Origin: Gammaproteobacteria bacterium
GTDB taxonomy: Bacteria > Pseudomonadota > Gammaproteobacteria > Steroidobacterales > Woeseiaceae
Direction of reading: 5' to 3'
NCBI GenBank assembly: GCA_029864095.1
Contig: JAOTUB010000011.1
Location: forward strand, 1-50,564
DNA length: 50,564 nt
Of this stretch, positions 1-7,326 are shown piece after piece; within the stretch, counting starts at the first letter, position 1; every line of letters begins with the position of its first letter. The translations under genes were made by a program, and so were the position numbers. A model generated the notes under the pieces. The model was not told the origin of the DNA. It was given only the letters and a program-made list of their open reading frames with translations, and made no database searches.

Positions 1-159
1 TCTTTGGCCGCTTTACTCGGCGCCGATGTAGTCGGCGAGGAAGGGGAAGATCTGACCAACGTCAACTTTCCTGAAACGAATAGTGCTGGCTGCGGACCAT
101 TTGTTTGGGCCATTCTCGGAATCGGCGTATTTCTCTTGTTGTACTGGATCATTGAATAA
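1..159 (+). CDS. C-terminal fragment of a small membrane-anchored protein
   Basis: The reading frame is open from the first base and ends in TAA at 157-159, giving 52 residues whose beginning lies outside the window. The fragment is acidic at first and then has a hydrophobic stretch of about 17 residues (WAILGIGVFLLLYWIIE) at the very C-terminus, so it would be tail-anchored or end in its last membrane helix. The family is not recognised. It is read in the same direction as the next six genes and is followed directly by a copy of the dispersed element. Confidence 0.55.
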   Translation, partial: SLAALLGADVVGEEGEDLTNVNFPETNSAGCGPFVWAILGIGVFLLLYWIIE

Positions 160-161
160 AC

Positions 162-336
162 GACCGCTACTGGCCGTTAGTTGACTGTCAGCCTGGCTGA
201 GAGTGAACGGCTGGTAAGCGCTCGAAAGCAGCCTGTCGAGTGATAAACTACTTAAAGACTGCTACTGACCCAGAGCCGCCGGTCGCGGAAGCTATAATCG
301 GGACCGGGCCAGTGGCTCGAAGTGGCCGCAAGCAGC
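162..336 (+). repeat. Dispersed palindromic element, copy 1 (composite)
   Basis: An A-type arm lies at 162-180 (GACCGCTACTGGCCGTTAG). A second, fuller unit covers about 207-280: GAACGGCTGG, then CTCGAAAGCAGCC, then GATAAACT, then CTGACCCAGAGCCGCC at 264-279. A further arm, TGGCCGCAAGCAGCC, lies at 322-336. The order arm, ATAAACT-like core, TGACCCA arm is the same as in the copy at 3719-3796. The 230-nt gap shows nothing else; the open frame on the opposite strand across it has no support. Confidence 0.65.
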
Positions 337-389
337 CGTACGCCAAGGCCTGATTAGCTGATTTGAGGTAGATTGAGAGGGGAGCCGGG

Positions 390-971
390 ATGACCGAATG
401 GGAGTTTGTCTCCGTCGCTCTGTCCTTGGTACTGGGTCTTGGTGTCACTCTAGTGCTCAGGTCGGCTCTGGTCGCATTTCGTGCTCGACACGAAGCAAAA
501 CTAGACCCGATTGCTATCGCATGGGCGGTCTACATCTTCGTATCCCAGATTCAGTACTGGTGGGGCGGCGTCCGTGCCTTGAGCGATCTCGAACGCATAA
601 CGGGCACGATCTTCATTCTCATGATCGTGCTGGCCGTCATGTTATTTCTGGCGGGTGGGCTCGTTCTACCTGTTAGCGAAGATCGCTATCCCACCGATCT
701 GAGCGAGTATTTCGAGAAGGATGGTCGATGGGGTGTGCTCATATACAGCGCCTACTGGCTGCTGGGGGTGTCGGGGGTCAATATTTGGATTCATGGTGTG
801 GGGTTTAGTCTGACGAACGTCACGGCTACTATTCTCATACCGTTATCCGCTCTCGCGGTTTGGGTTGCTAGGGCTCGGACTGCTGTCACGATCCTGTTCG
901 GCGTGACACTCGTAATAAATACCTTCGCAGCGAACCTGACGGTGCTGAGAGTCCTGGGAATCGAAGACTGA
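390..971 (+). CDS. Hypothetical multi-pass inner-membrane protein
   Basis: The protein has 193 residues and is clearly hydrophobic: helices near residues 5-28, 42-62, 73-95, 115-137, 141-160 and 165-188 suggest five or six membrane passes. The ATG is supported by AGGGGAG seven bases upstream. No motif of a known transporter or enzyme was seen. Charged residues cluster in two short loops (about 30-40 and 96-112). It stands alone, with element copies on both sides, so it is probably transcribed by itself. The function is unknown. Confidence 0.75.
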   Translation: MTEWEFVSVALSLVLGLGVTLVLRSALVAFRARHEAKLDPIAIAWAVYIFVSQIQYWWGGVRALSDLERITGTIFILMIVLAVMLFLAGGLVLPVSEDRYPTDLSEYFEKDGRWGVLIYSAYWLLGVSGVNIWIHGVGFSLTNVTATILIPLSALAVWVARARTAVTILFGVTLVINTFAANLTVLRVLGIED

Positions 972-990
972 TGGCGTATAAGATTTTTCT

Positions 991-1125
991 CCGAACGGCC
1001 GTTTTCCCGAAAGCAGATGTTGAGAATATAGGTGTTGGGATCGCGTGGGAGGCCGCTTCTGGCCGGAAGCCGTCGGTCGACCGATCTGAGGTAAAATGTC
1101 GGCTGATGACCCAAAGCCGACATCA
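991..1125 (+). repeat. Dispersed palindromic element, copy 2
   Basis: A partial arm lies at 993-1016 (GAACGGCCG...CGAAAGCAG). A full unit lies at about 1050-1124: GGCCGCTTCTGGCCGGAAGC, then TAAAAT at 1092-1097, then TGATGACCCAAAGCCGACAT. The last part forms a hairpin, ATGTCGGCT pairing with AGCCGACAT around GATGACCCA. The pairing is kept although the arm differs from the usual GCGGACAT form, which looks like compensatory change. The 360-nt gap 972-1331 holds this element and otherwise only the leader of the next gene. Confidence 0.7.
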
Positions 1126-1331
1126 ATAAGCACATCCCAGAATTGACTACTTTCACAATCGTACGACAATCAGTACTGCGATAAAGGTAGAACTAGCGAA
1201 AGCTAGCGACGCAAAGCCACGGGTCTTCGCTTCCTCCGAGAAGCCACCGTCCACTCCCCGAAGGACCCAAGATCGCCGGGCTGCCGACATGATTCGGAAA
1301 TGAGAGCTGCATCCGCAGCGAGGAGTTACCA

Positions 1332-1859
1332 ATGAATAGGTACATGATGCATTTGCTCGTTGGAACGGTACTTGCGCTCGGTTTGGCGATATCGGGCGCT
1401 GCATCTGCCGACGGCTTCAAGAATGGCTGTTCAATTCAGGGCACCTGGTATGGCGTGAATAACTTCGATGACAAAGAACTCACCGGGTGGGTCGTGAGCG
1501 TGAGCGGAAAGTCGGAGAAAAACGGCACGAATGCCCTTGAATATCCGACATTTGATTCAACGTTTGGCGGGCTTTTCCCGACGGCTCATGACGGCTCAGT
1601 CAACCGGGGTGTTTGGAAGCGTACGGGTGGGAATACGTTCACCTACTCATTCATGACTGTCGTCGTTGACGTGAATAACAACCACCTGTACTCAATGCGC
1701 ACTTCGGGAGACGTTGTTATTGGCGACAATTGCATGACCGAAACGATCACTGCGACCTTCGACTTCTTCTACCCCGACGACAACCCGTTTGAGGATGAGC
1801 CGTTCTATTCACAAACCGCACTGGATCCGCACTACGGATACCGTTTTACGCTCGACTAG
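1332..1859 (+). CDS. Secreted hypothetical protein with signal peptide
   Basis: The protein has 175 residues. A strong Shine-Dalgarno sequence, GAGGAG, lies seven bases before the ATG. Residues 1-27 are a standard Sec signal peptide (hydrophobic core LLVGTVLALGLAISGAA, likely cleavage after ASA). The mature part is about 148 residues, rich in Gly, Thr, Asp and aromatic residues, with two cysteines (CSIQGTW near the start and DNCMTE near residue 136) that could form a disulfide. It is probably a small periplasmic or outer-surface beta-rich protein. The family is not recognised. An intrinsic terminator follows eight bases after the stop. Confidence 0.75.
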   Translation: MNRYMMHLLVGTVLALGLAISGAASADGFKNGCSIQGTWYGVNNFDDKELTGWVVSVSGKSEKNGTNALEYPTFDSTFGGLFPTAHDGSVNRGVWKRTGGNTFTYSFMTVVVDVNNNHLYSMRTSGDVVIGDNCMTETITATFDFFYPDDNPFEDEPFYSQTALDPHYGYRFTLD

Positions 1860-1866
1860 GATGACA

Positions 1867-1893
1867 GCCCCGGCCTCGCGCCGGGGCATTTCT
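1867..1893 (+). terminator. Intrinsic terminator of the 1332-1859 gene
   Basis: GCCCCGG (1867-1873) pairs perfectly with CCGGGGC (1881-1887) around a 7-nt loop and is followed by a short ATTTCT run. It lies just after the stop codon of the secreted-protein gene. Confidence 0.7.
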
Positions 1894-1956
1894 CCGGCCT
1901 TAAGCCTAACAATTGACAGTTCTGGTCGTGGACCAGGGCTGTCTTTCATTTTTCTA

Positions 1957-2140
1957 CGACCGTTTCTGGCCGTACTGAGGCGGTCACCAGGAAGATGAAC
2001 GAACGACCGCTATCCGCGGGAGCTGCCGTTCAAACGTTCGTTTCGGAGGATGCATCGTTGACTGACCGCTTTACTTCGCATACCCGCCTGTCAATCGATC
2101 CGCGCTATACTTTCCGCTGTTGACCCAAAGCGGCCAGTCA
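1957..2140 (+). repeat. Dispersed palindromic element, copy 3 (tandem)
   Basis: There are three arms: 1957-1975 (ACGACCGTTTCTGGCCGTA), 2003-2030 (CGACCGCTAT...AGCTGCCG), and a unit at 2062-2140 with CTGACCGCTTTAC, TATACT at 2106-2111 and TTGACCCAAAGCGGCCAG at 2120-2137. CCGCT (2114-2118) can pair with AGCGG (2129-2133). This copy supplies an in-frame TTG for the following gene, which is discussed there. The gap 1860-2164 holds the terminator and these arms only. Confidence 0.65.
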
Positions 2141-2164
2141 CGAGAATCTAAGTCGAGCGCAATC

Positions 2165-2683
2165 TTGAGTCGGGCATCGAACACCGCAGTACTACTCTTA
2201 GCGCTTTGCCTGCTATCAGCACCTGCATATTCTGCCGAGCTTCTCACTGCGATCGAGTCAGAGGTAATCGTCCCGCCGGAATTGCAGGAGCATCTTGATA
2301 GCTCTTTGGTTATCCGGCACCGATTCGTTGAGATAGATGTTGAGTTCCTTTGGAATCTGCTTGAATCTGCGCGGGATTCGGATGACCTTGACGCTGTAGA
2401 TCCCATACAGCTTGGATTCTTCGATGACTTCTCTGTCGAATTTAAGCTCGTAAAGGTAAACCATCGCTATTGGTCGTCGAACGCGATGTTTGTTACGACA
2501 ACGCCCGGATTCGGAAAAGAACCTGACGCAAATATCTTCGCGAACATGACTATAAAGCGAGACGAAAGCGTATCGGCGAGAATCTGGGCTGCGGGTGACA
2601 TATATTACATTGCGCCTGTCGAAGACGGCCCGGTTCACGTCATAACGCAAGTAGACCCTGAGAAAATGCCTGCAATGGACTAA
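2165..2683 (+). CDS. Secreted hypothetical protein
   Basis: Starting at TTG 2165 the product has 172 residues with a good signal peptide (core NTAVLLLALCLLSAPAYSA, cleavage before ELL). The frame is also open from TTG 2120, but that codon lies inside the repeat arm TTGACCCAAAGCGG and would add 15 polar residues before the signal peptide, so the shorter form is preferred. Neither start has a strong ribosome site. The mature domain has about 145 residues, is acidic, and contains several aromatic/Val-rich strands. The family is not recognised. It is probably periplasmic and monocistronic. Confidence 0.65.
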   Translation: MSRASNTAVLLLALCLLSAPAYSAELLTAIESEVIVPPELQEHLDSSLVIRHRFVEIDVEFLWNLLESARDSDDLDAVDPIQLGFFDDFSVEFKLVKVNHRYWSSNAMFVTTTPGFGKEPDANIFANMTIKRDESVSARIWAAGDIYYIAPVEDGPVHVITQVDPEKMPAMD

Positions 2684-2686
2684 TTC

Positions 2687-2766
2687 TGACCGGCCGCTTC
2701 TGGCCGTAATCAGCCCTTGGCTCGCTGATATACTCGGCGTCTGGTAATGACCCAAAGCGGACATCA
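2687..2766 (+). repeat. Dispersed palindromic element, copy 4 (best full-length unit)
   Basis: The order is CTGACCGGCCGCTTCTGGCC, GTAATCAGCCC, TATACT at 2729-2734, and AATGACCCAAAGCGGACATC ending near 2765, about 79 nt in all. It begins three bases after the stop of the preceding gene, which points to insertion at or spread with gene 3' ends. Confidence 0.75.
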
Positions 2767-2815
2767 AGAATATACCTCTGGCGGGCCGAAATTTACTTGC
2801 GCCCTTTCCTGTTAC

Positions 2816-2846
2816 TTGACCAAGCGAGTGAATCTCGCGGTATAGT
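2816..2846 (+). promoter_or_regulatory. Candidate promoter for the CAP-domain gene
   Basis: TTGACC (2816-2821) and TATAGT (2841-2846) are separated by 19 nt. The -10 box ends nine bases before the ATG at 2856 and there is no ribosome-binding site, so the message could be leaderless or nearly so. The spacer is longer than the ideal 17 nt. Confidence 0.35.
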
Positions 2847-2855
2847 CCAATAGTC

Positions 2856-3695
2856 ATGCACCGGAAGTTGATTATTGGCGGCGCGCTCGCCGTGATTGTC
2901 GCTGTAGCGCCGGCCTGTGGCATTGCCGATGTGGTTGATGTCGCGAATGCGATCCGTTCGCAAGGCTGCGGAGAATTGTCTGCCGTAGGTCGGCCCCTAC
3001 GCGCGCAGACACAGCTGGACGACGCAGCGCGGCGCATCGCATACGGAGACGGGCTCCAAGCGGCAACATCGGGATCAGGTTATCGCGCCAAGAAGTCGGC
3101 ATCGATCCACATCCAAACCACGAAAGGCGACGACGGTGTTACGCAGATGCTCGCGCAGCGGTTCTGCGAAATTGTCACCGATCCAAACCTGCGTGAGATC
3201 GGTGTCTATCGGCATGGCAAAGAGACGTGGATGGTACTGGCGGCGCCTTTTTCTCCTCCAGACCCGGACGATGCTTCTACCGTCAGCCACCGCGTGCTGG
3301 AACTGATCAACGAGGCACGCTTGCAGGCGCGCAGGTGCGGTCGCAAGAAGTTCCCTGCCACCACGCCATTGAAGCAGGTTGCCACCCTTGAAGGTGCGGC
3401 TCTCGCCCACGCGCAAGACATGGCAGCGCACAGCTACATCGGCCACAAAGGTTCCGATGGAAGCATGCCGGCCGATCGCGCGATGCGAGCGAACTATACG
3501 TGGAGTTCAGTCGCTGAAAACGTCGCGGGCGGTCAAACAACGGCTGAAGAAGTCGTCAATACGTGGCTCGCAAGTCCCGGGCATTGCGCGAACCTGATGA
3601 GCCCGCGTTATTCCGACACGGGCGTGGCCTACGCAGTCAACCCGGCCAGCAAGAAAGGGATTTACTGGGTACAGGTATTCGCTGCACAGAAATGA
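2856..3695 (+). CDS. Secreted CAP-domain (SCP/PR1-like, YkwD-type) protein
   Basis: The protein has 279 residues. Residues 1-24 resemble a signal peptide (GALAVIVAVAPACGIA); the Cys in PACG could in principle be a lipidation site, but the context is a poor lipobox. Residues about 25-140 form an N-terminal region of unknown type. Residues about 147-278 are a CAP domain: it begins ELINEARLQARRCG and has the conserved HAQDMA, the pair HSYIGHKGSDG, AENVAGG and WLASPGHCANLMSP segments, including the cavity histidines and glutamates of the family. Bacterial CAP proteins are extracytoplasmic; their chemistry is mostly unsettled. It is flanked by two element copies and is probably a single-gene unit. 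Confidence 0.85.
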   Translation: MHRKLIIGGALAVIVAVAPACGIADVVDVANAIRSQGCGELSAVGRPLRAQTQLDDAARRIAYGDGLQAATSGSGYRAKKSASIHIQTTKGDDGVTQMLAQRFCEIVTDPNLREIGVYRHGKETWMVLAAPFSPPDPDDASTVSHRVLELINEARLQARRCGRKKFPATTPLKQVATLEGAALAHAQDMAAHSYIGHKGSDGSMPADRAMRANYTWSSVAENVAGGQTTAEEVVNTWLASPGHCANLMSPRYSDTGVAYAVNPASKKGIYWVQVFAAQK

Positions 3696-3718
3696 AAAGA
3701 ATCTGCCTCTTCCTGATT

Positions 3719-3796
3719 GAATGACCGCTTTACCCTCGAAAGCAGCCGTTGGGCTAATAAACTGAGCGATGGCCGCAAATGACCCAAAGCAGACGC
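3719..3796 (+). repeat. Dispersed palindromic element, copy 5
   Basis: The order is GAATGACCGCTTTACC, CTCGAAAGCAGCC, AATAAACT (3755-3762), GGCCGC, AATGACCCAAAGCAGAC. The middle of this copy (CTCGAAAGCAGCC...ATAAACT) matches copy 1 closely, which shows that the unit is conserved beyond its hairpin arms. It lies 23 nt after the CAP gene. Confidence 0.7.
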
Positions 3797-3862
3797 TCGC
3801 GGCGCCGGACGCACAGTCGCAGTTTCTATCCAAAATCCAATGCCACGCCCTGGGAGTCGCTC

Positions 3863-4384
3863 GTGACAGGCGCTAGCTTTAAACCAACAATCGCCAATCA
3901 TTTTAGGCAGACGTGGACATTCCTAATCTACGCTCAGGCGCTAACTCTCGGTCCGGCTATCGTCTGGTACAAGCACGGTGCGCAAAGCCTGCCTCTGGCT
4001 TATTCGGTCGCTGTACCACTTTTTTTAGCTGTGTTCGTTCCACACGCCATCTTGCACGTCCGATACAACAGCGTAAGCAGAGGAATGTCGTTCGTTTTCA
4101 AGAATAAGCATCAAATAGAAGTTCGTCGGGCCGGCGTCACGCGAGTGGTCGGCGACGTGGAAATCGACAATGTCGAATGTGTCCTTCATCGTTCACTTTC
4201 GAGAAATGAAACCACGATGTACCCATGGCAGACATATGGCTTCGCTATTGTTAGATTGGTGACGGGTGAGCACTTTGTCATCACTACTCTGGCTGTCCCC
4301 GATCTTCGATGGCCTTACGAATTCTGTAAGGCGACTATTCGTGAAGTCTTGTATCCGTGGCCACCTTATTCTTCGCTCAAGTAG
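3863..4384 (+). CDS. Membrane protein with PH-like C-terminal region, unknown function
   Basis: From GTG 3863 (GGGAG seven bases upstream) the product has 173 residues. The frame is open from ATG 3779, but that ATG belongs to the repeat arm ATGACCCAAAGC and the extra 28 residues are Arg/Ser-rich and out of character, so the short form is preferred. Two membrane helices lie near residues 18-38 and 45-66. The cytoplasmic tail of about 100 residues alternates strands and ends in a helix, as in small bacterial PH-like membrane proteins. No catalytic motif was seen. Confidence 0.65.
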   Translation: MTGASFKPTIANHFRQTWTFLIYAQALTLGPAIVWYKHGAQSLPLAYSVAVPLFLAVFVPHAILHVRYNSVSRGMSFVFKNKHQIEVRRAGVTRVVGDVEIDNVECVLHRSLSRNETTMYPWQTYGFAIVRLVTGEHFVITTLAVPDLRWPYEFCKATIREVLYPWPPYSSLK

Positions 4385-4394
4385 TCACTCTTCG

Positions 4395-4610
4395 GTGGCC
4401 GCTTTTGGCCGTTAGCAGACCCTCAGATCGTTGAACTTCGCGTATTTCGAATGACCGCTTCCAAGAAAAGCGGACGTATTGCGGGTCGCATTACATTGGA
4501 ATAGGAACTCAATATTTTCGGAAATGAACGTCTGCTTTCACCAATAGCGGACGTTCAGTCGCTGGCGAAATTAAGATAATGACAGGCAGCTAATGGCCAC
4601 AAGCAGACGG
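4395..4610 (+). repeat. Dispersed palindromic elements, copies 6 and 7
   Basis: Arms are GGCCGCTTTTGGCCGTTAG (4399-4417) and AATGACCGCTTCC...AAAGCGGACGT (4450-4476), followed by a separate hairpin at 4525-4556 in which TGAACGTC pairs with GACGTTCA and GCT with AGC around TTTCACCAAT. A variant arm, AGCTAATGGCCACAAGCAG, lies at 4588-4606 and recurs near 50254-50273. Together they fill most of the 332-nt gap 4385-4716. Confidence 0.65.
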
Positions 4611-4716
4611 AAGCCAATCGGGATCGTGGCATAGTGAAGGCATAGAGGCCCGACAGCCACCTGCGAGTCACAGTGGAAAAGGATGACAGCCGCAAGCCAT
4701 AATAGTCGCGGAAAAC

Positions 4717-5703
4717 GTGCATATACGTAAGCAATGGAGCGCGGGCATGGGGAGGGAATTTAGACCAGAGGAACAACGGAAAGTAAAGCAAGCGATAGCA
4801 TATGCGACCCCTTGGAGTGGTCTCTGGTATTTTCTCATACCGTATCGCCGACTCGTCGTGCGCAATAATATTCATCGGGCCTTTGGGTCGTTTCTAAGTG
4901 ATGCGGAAGAACTTCAGCTCGTCAAGGCGTACTACGGCCACTTTGTCAAGTTGGCTTGGGAGTTATTCGTCGAACAACACTTCGTTGATTGGCGTAAGAG
5001 ATTTGTGCCCGGCATTTTGAATATGTCATACCTCACAAATGCGCTTCATCAGAAAAAGGGCGCGTTGTTGCTGACTGCGCACACCGGGAACTGGGAATGG
5101 GGATTGATTCATGCTGCAAATCATATTGCGAAAGAGACGGATAGCCTGACGTATGTAATTTCCCGTGTGATTCGCCCTGCATGGATTCGGAACTGGCGCA
5201 TCAGACGTCTCTCACGCAAAGGCGTTGTCGTGATTGAGAACAAGGCAGGCTCATTGCGCCATGTGATTCATGCATTACGCAAAGGCAATGTGATTGTAAT
5301 GACTGTAGACCAACATGCAGGGGCGGCTGGTTCAAACTCGGTACGGGTACCGTTTTTCGGTGAAGTTACACCGACATTCGCAACTCTTGCTGAGCTTGCC
5401 CTGCGCACGGGAACTCCAGTAGTGCCGCTGTGTGTTTACAGGGACTATGAATCTCACGAACACGAAATGGCTTTTTACGAGCCAATTGAAGTGATGGACG
5501 CGAAAGCGACGAGTCGAAGTGGCGAATTGGAAATCGACAAAGTAACTGCGTTGACGGCGTTATTCAATTCGTCATTCGAACAGATGATTATCGAACATCC
5601 AGAGCAGTGGCTGTGGTCACACAGACGCTGGAGGGACCAACCAGATGAATCGAGCGTCCAATCCCGAGAGGGTTGCGCTACCGCATTTGACAACGATTCG
5701 TAG
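4717..5703 (+). CDS. LpxL/HtrB-like lysophospholipid acyltransferase family protein
   Basis: The protein has 328 residues from GTG 4717 (GCGGAAAA upstream); ATG 4747 is an alternative start. It belongs to the lipid A biosynthesis lauroyl/myristoyl acyltransferase family: RNNIHRAF near residue 50, the HX4E catalytic motif as HTGNWE near 121-126, VDQHAG, VRVPFFG, and the C-terminal signature HPEQWLWSHRRW. Such enzymes move an acyl chain from acyl-ACP to a lipid A precursor or related glycolipid at the inner membrane. It lacks an obvious N-terminal anchor helix and stands away from other lipid A genes, so the exact acceptor is uncertain. The last 25 residues after the signature are polar and probably not part of the fold. 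Confidence 0.8.
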   Translation: MHIRKQWSAGMGREFRPEEQRKVKQAIAYATPWSGLWYFLIPYRRLVVRNNIHRAFGSFLSDAEELQLVKAYYGHFVKLAWELFVEQHFVDWRKRFVPGILNMSYLTNALHQKKGALLLTAHTGNWEWGLIHAANHIAKETDSLTYVISRVIRPAWIRNWRIRRLSRKGVVVIENKAGSLRHVIHALRKGNVIVMTVDQHAGAAGSNSVRVPFFGEVTPTFATLAELALRTGTPVVPLCVYRDYESHEHEMAFYEPIEVMDAKATSRSGELEIDKVTALTALFNSSFEQMIIEHPEQWLWSHRRWRDQPDESSVQSREGCATAFDNDS

Positions 5704-5760
5704 TCCACTGTAAGACACCGGATCTGGGCTCTGCCTTAACTTGGACATGCTGGCGGGAGC

Positions 5761-5793
5761 GATGTTTGCCTTTCGGCTATGGAGCGGACATCC
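5761..5793 (+). repeat. Dispersed palindromic element, degenerate copy 8
   Basis: GATGTTTGC and GCGGACATC flank CTTTCGGCTATGGA. The outer bases GATGT/ACATC pair, and GCGGACATC matches the standard right arm. This is the last copy of the array downstream of the acyltransferase gene. Confidence 0.5.
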
Positions 5794-5901
5794 AAGAGCG
5801 CTGAGAAGCCCTTATTTCATAAACAGCTATCTACCGGACGCCGACGTCTGCAAGCGATTCGAGTGCCGGGTTTACTTGGGCCCGGTCGACGCAACCAGCT
5901 C

Positions 5902-6879
5902 CTATTCGCTGATTGCCTCGAGGTCCGGCGTAACCTCCATCGGCAGGGATGCGTCTGCCGCCCATTCCTGGAGTGACGCCGTATAGACAGCGACATTCTT
6001 ATACCCGAGTCGGGTCATTATGAAGGCGTTGGCTGATGCAGCAATGCCGCCCCCGCAATAAGTGATGGAACGGGTATCGCGGTCTCCCACGAGAAGTTCG
6101 TCGATTTCGTCTAGCGGCCGGTAGCGGCCCGTCTCGTCCAGGAGTGACGTCATCGGGACATTCGAGGCGCCGGCGATATGGCCGGGTCTTGCGTACATGG
6201 ACCTCTCGCCGCGGTATTGGGCTTCGGACAGCGCGTCAATGATATTGACCGAGTCGTCACCAACAGCGGCGAGTACCTCGTCCTTGTCGACGATCAATTC
6301 CGGTCGCAGCGCAATCGTTAGTTCTTCCGCCGGCCGGCGCGCCGGCTCAGTCGAGAGCACGTGCCCCTGGGCGGTCCAGGCGGCGAGCCCACCGTCAAGC
6401 AACGCGGCTCGGTCGAACCCGATCCAGCGAAGCATCCACCAGACTCTCGCCGCCCAGGCCGAAGAACCGCTGCTGTCATACAGCACCACGCGAGAGTCGT
6501 CGCCAACCCCGAGTGCGCTCATGGCCGCCGCGAAATGCTCCGGCGTCGGTACGGCGAACTGTAACGGGCTCCCGGCGTCAGACAGATCACCCATGAGATC
6601 GGCGAATCCCGCAGTCGGTATGTGCCCTTTCTCGTAGTTGGCCCGGCCGCTCACAATGCTGAAACCTCCGTCCTCGCCAGGTTGGACGAGGACGGTACAG
6701 TCGAGTACCACAAGATCGGGATCATTGAGGTGTTCGCTGAGCCATTCGGCAGTCACTAGTGAATCCATCGCAGTATCAGCGGCTACGCTGGTTTGGTTGC
6801 CCGACTTCGAACAGGCCGCGATGACTCCCAGCGCCACGATCAGGGTAAGCAGTTTTATGGAGCAATTAGAAAATGCCAT
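5902..6879 (-). CDS. Lipoprotein sulfurtransferase with two rhodanese domains
   Basis: The protein has 325 residues; GAGGAGA lies six bases before the ATG. Residues 1-23 are a lipoprotein signal with lipobox VIAAC. Two rhodanese domains follow: an inactive N-terminal one (about 40-165, with WLSEHLNDPDLVVLD) and a C-terminal one (about 190-310) carrying the active-site loop TYCGGGIAAS, with the persulfide cysteine near residue 274. The arrangement is that of thiosulfate/3-mercaptopyruvate sulfurtransferases (SseA type), which pass sulfane sulfur to cyanide or thiols. The CGGGIA loop resembles the CGSGVT of mercaptopyruvate enzymes more than the CRKGVT of thiosulfate enzymes. Export to the envelope is unusual for SseA but known for other two-domain rhodaneses. 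Confidence 0.88.
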   Translation of the reverse strand: MAFSNCSIKLLTLIVALGVIAACSKSGNQTSVAADTAMDSLVTAEWLSEHLNDPDLVVLDCTVLVQPGEDGGFSIVSGRANYEKGHIPTAGFADLMGDLSDAGSPLQFAVPTPEHFAAAMSALGVGDDSRVVLYDSSGSSAWAARVWWMLRWIGFDRAALLDGGLAAWTAQGHVLSTEPARRPAEELTIALRPELIVDKDEVLAAVGDDSVNIIDALSEAQYRGERSMYARPGHIAGASNVPMTSLLDETGRYRPLDEIDELLVGDRDTRSITYCGGGIAASANAFIMTRLGYKNVAVYTASLQEWAADASLPMEVTPDLEAISE

Positions 6880-7326
6880 CGTAATCTCCTCGCCTTGCGC
6901 CTGGACTTATCACCATCCCGGCTACAGTTTACTCGGGCTACGAGCGCCCGTGTTCAGCATCATCACTCATCACACGCCAACCAATTTCTCAACGCCGGCG
7001 CGCCAGGCAGACCTTGTCTCCGCTTCGTGTCAGTCGCTGACATTACGATTACGGTAGTTCCAACAAGCCATGCACGTCTTTGCCATCGGACACATGGGGT
7101 TGACATTGATTCGGTCATCACTTTCCCATCTCAGGAGCCTAGGCTAGGTCACAGTATGCAGATGATGATCGCACCCAATTAGGTAATGACGGTTTTGGGG
7201 CGATATCGTCAAACGTACAGGCTGTAGCAAAGAAAATAGTGACAAACGAAAGCGAGAAGGTGATTCTGCGGGCATGATTTTTCATCCATGAGCTGAAATT
7301 GCAAAGTCAGACTCCCTGCGAGCTTA
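6880..7326. other. 447-nt intergenic stretch, no gene seen
   Basis: Several frames are open here, but none has a ribosome site, a signal peptide or family-like composition. The left edge must hold the promoter of the rhodanese gene. The right edge is just downstream of the OsmC gene stop; no clear terminator hairpin with a T-run was recognised. Confidence 0.5.

Noticed and set aside
248..448. Minus-strand open frame of 66 codons
   Set aside because: It runs through element copy 1 and the next gene's start, with no ribosome site or protein-like composition.
2258..3037. Long minus-strand frame opposite two plus genes
   Set aside because: Its composition is that of an antisense shadow; the plus-strand genes have signal peptides and a recognised CAP domain.
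162..5793. Integron attC array
   Set aside because: The co-oriented small genes with palindromic spacers look like a cassette array, but the spacers lack consistent paired GTTRRRY/RYYYAAC core sites at fixed positions, and no integron integrase is in the window.
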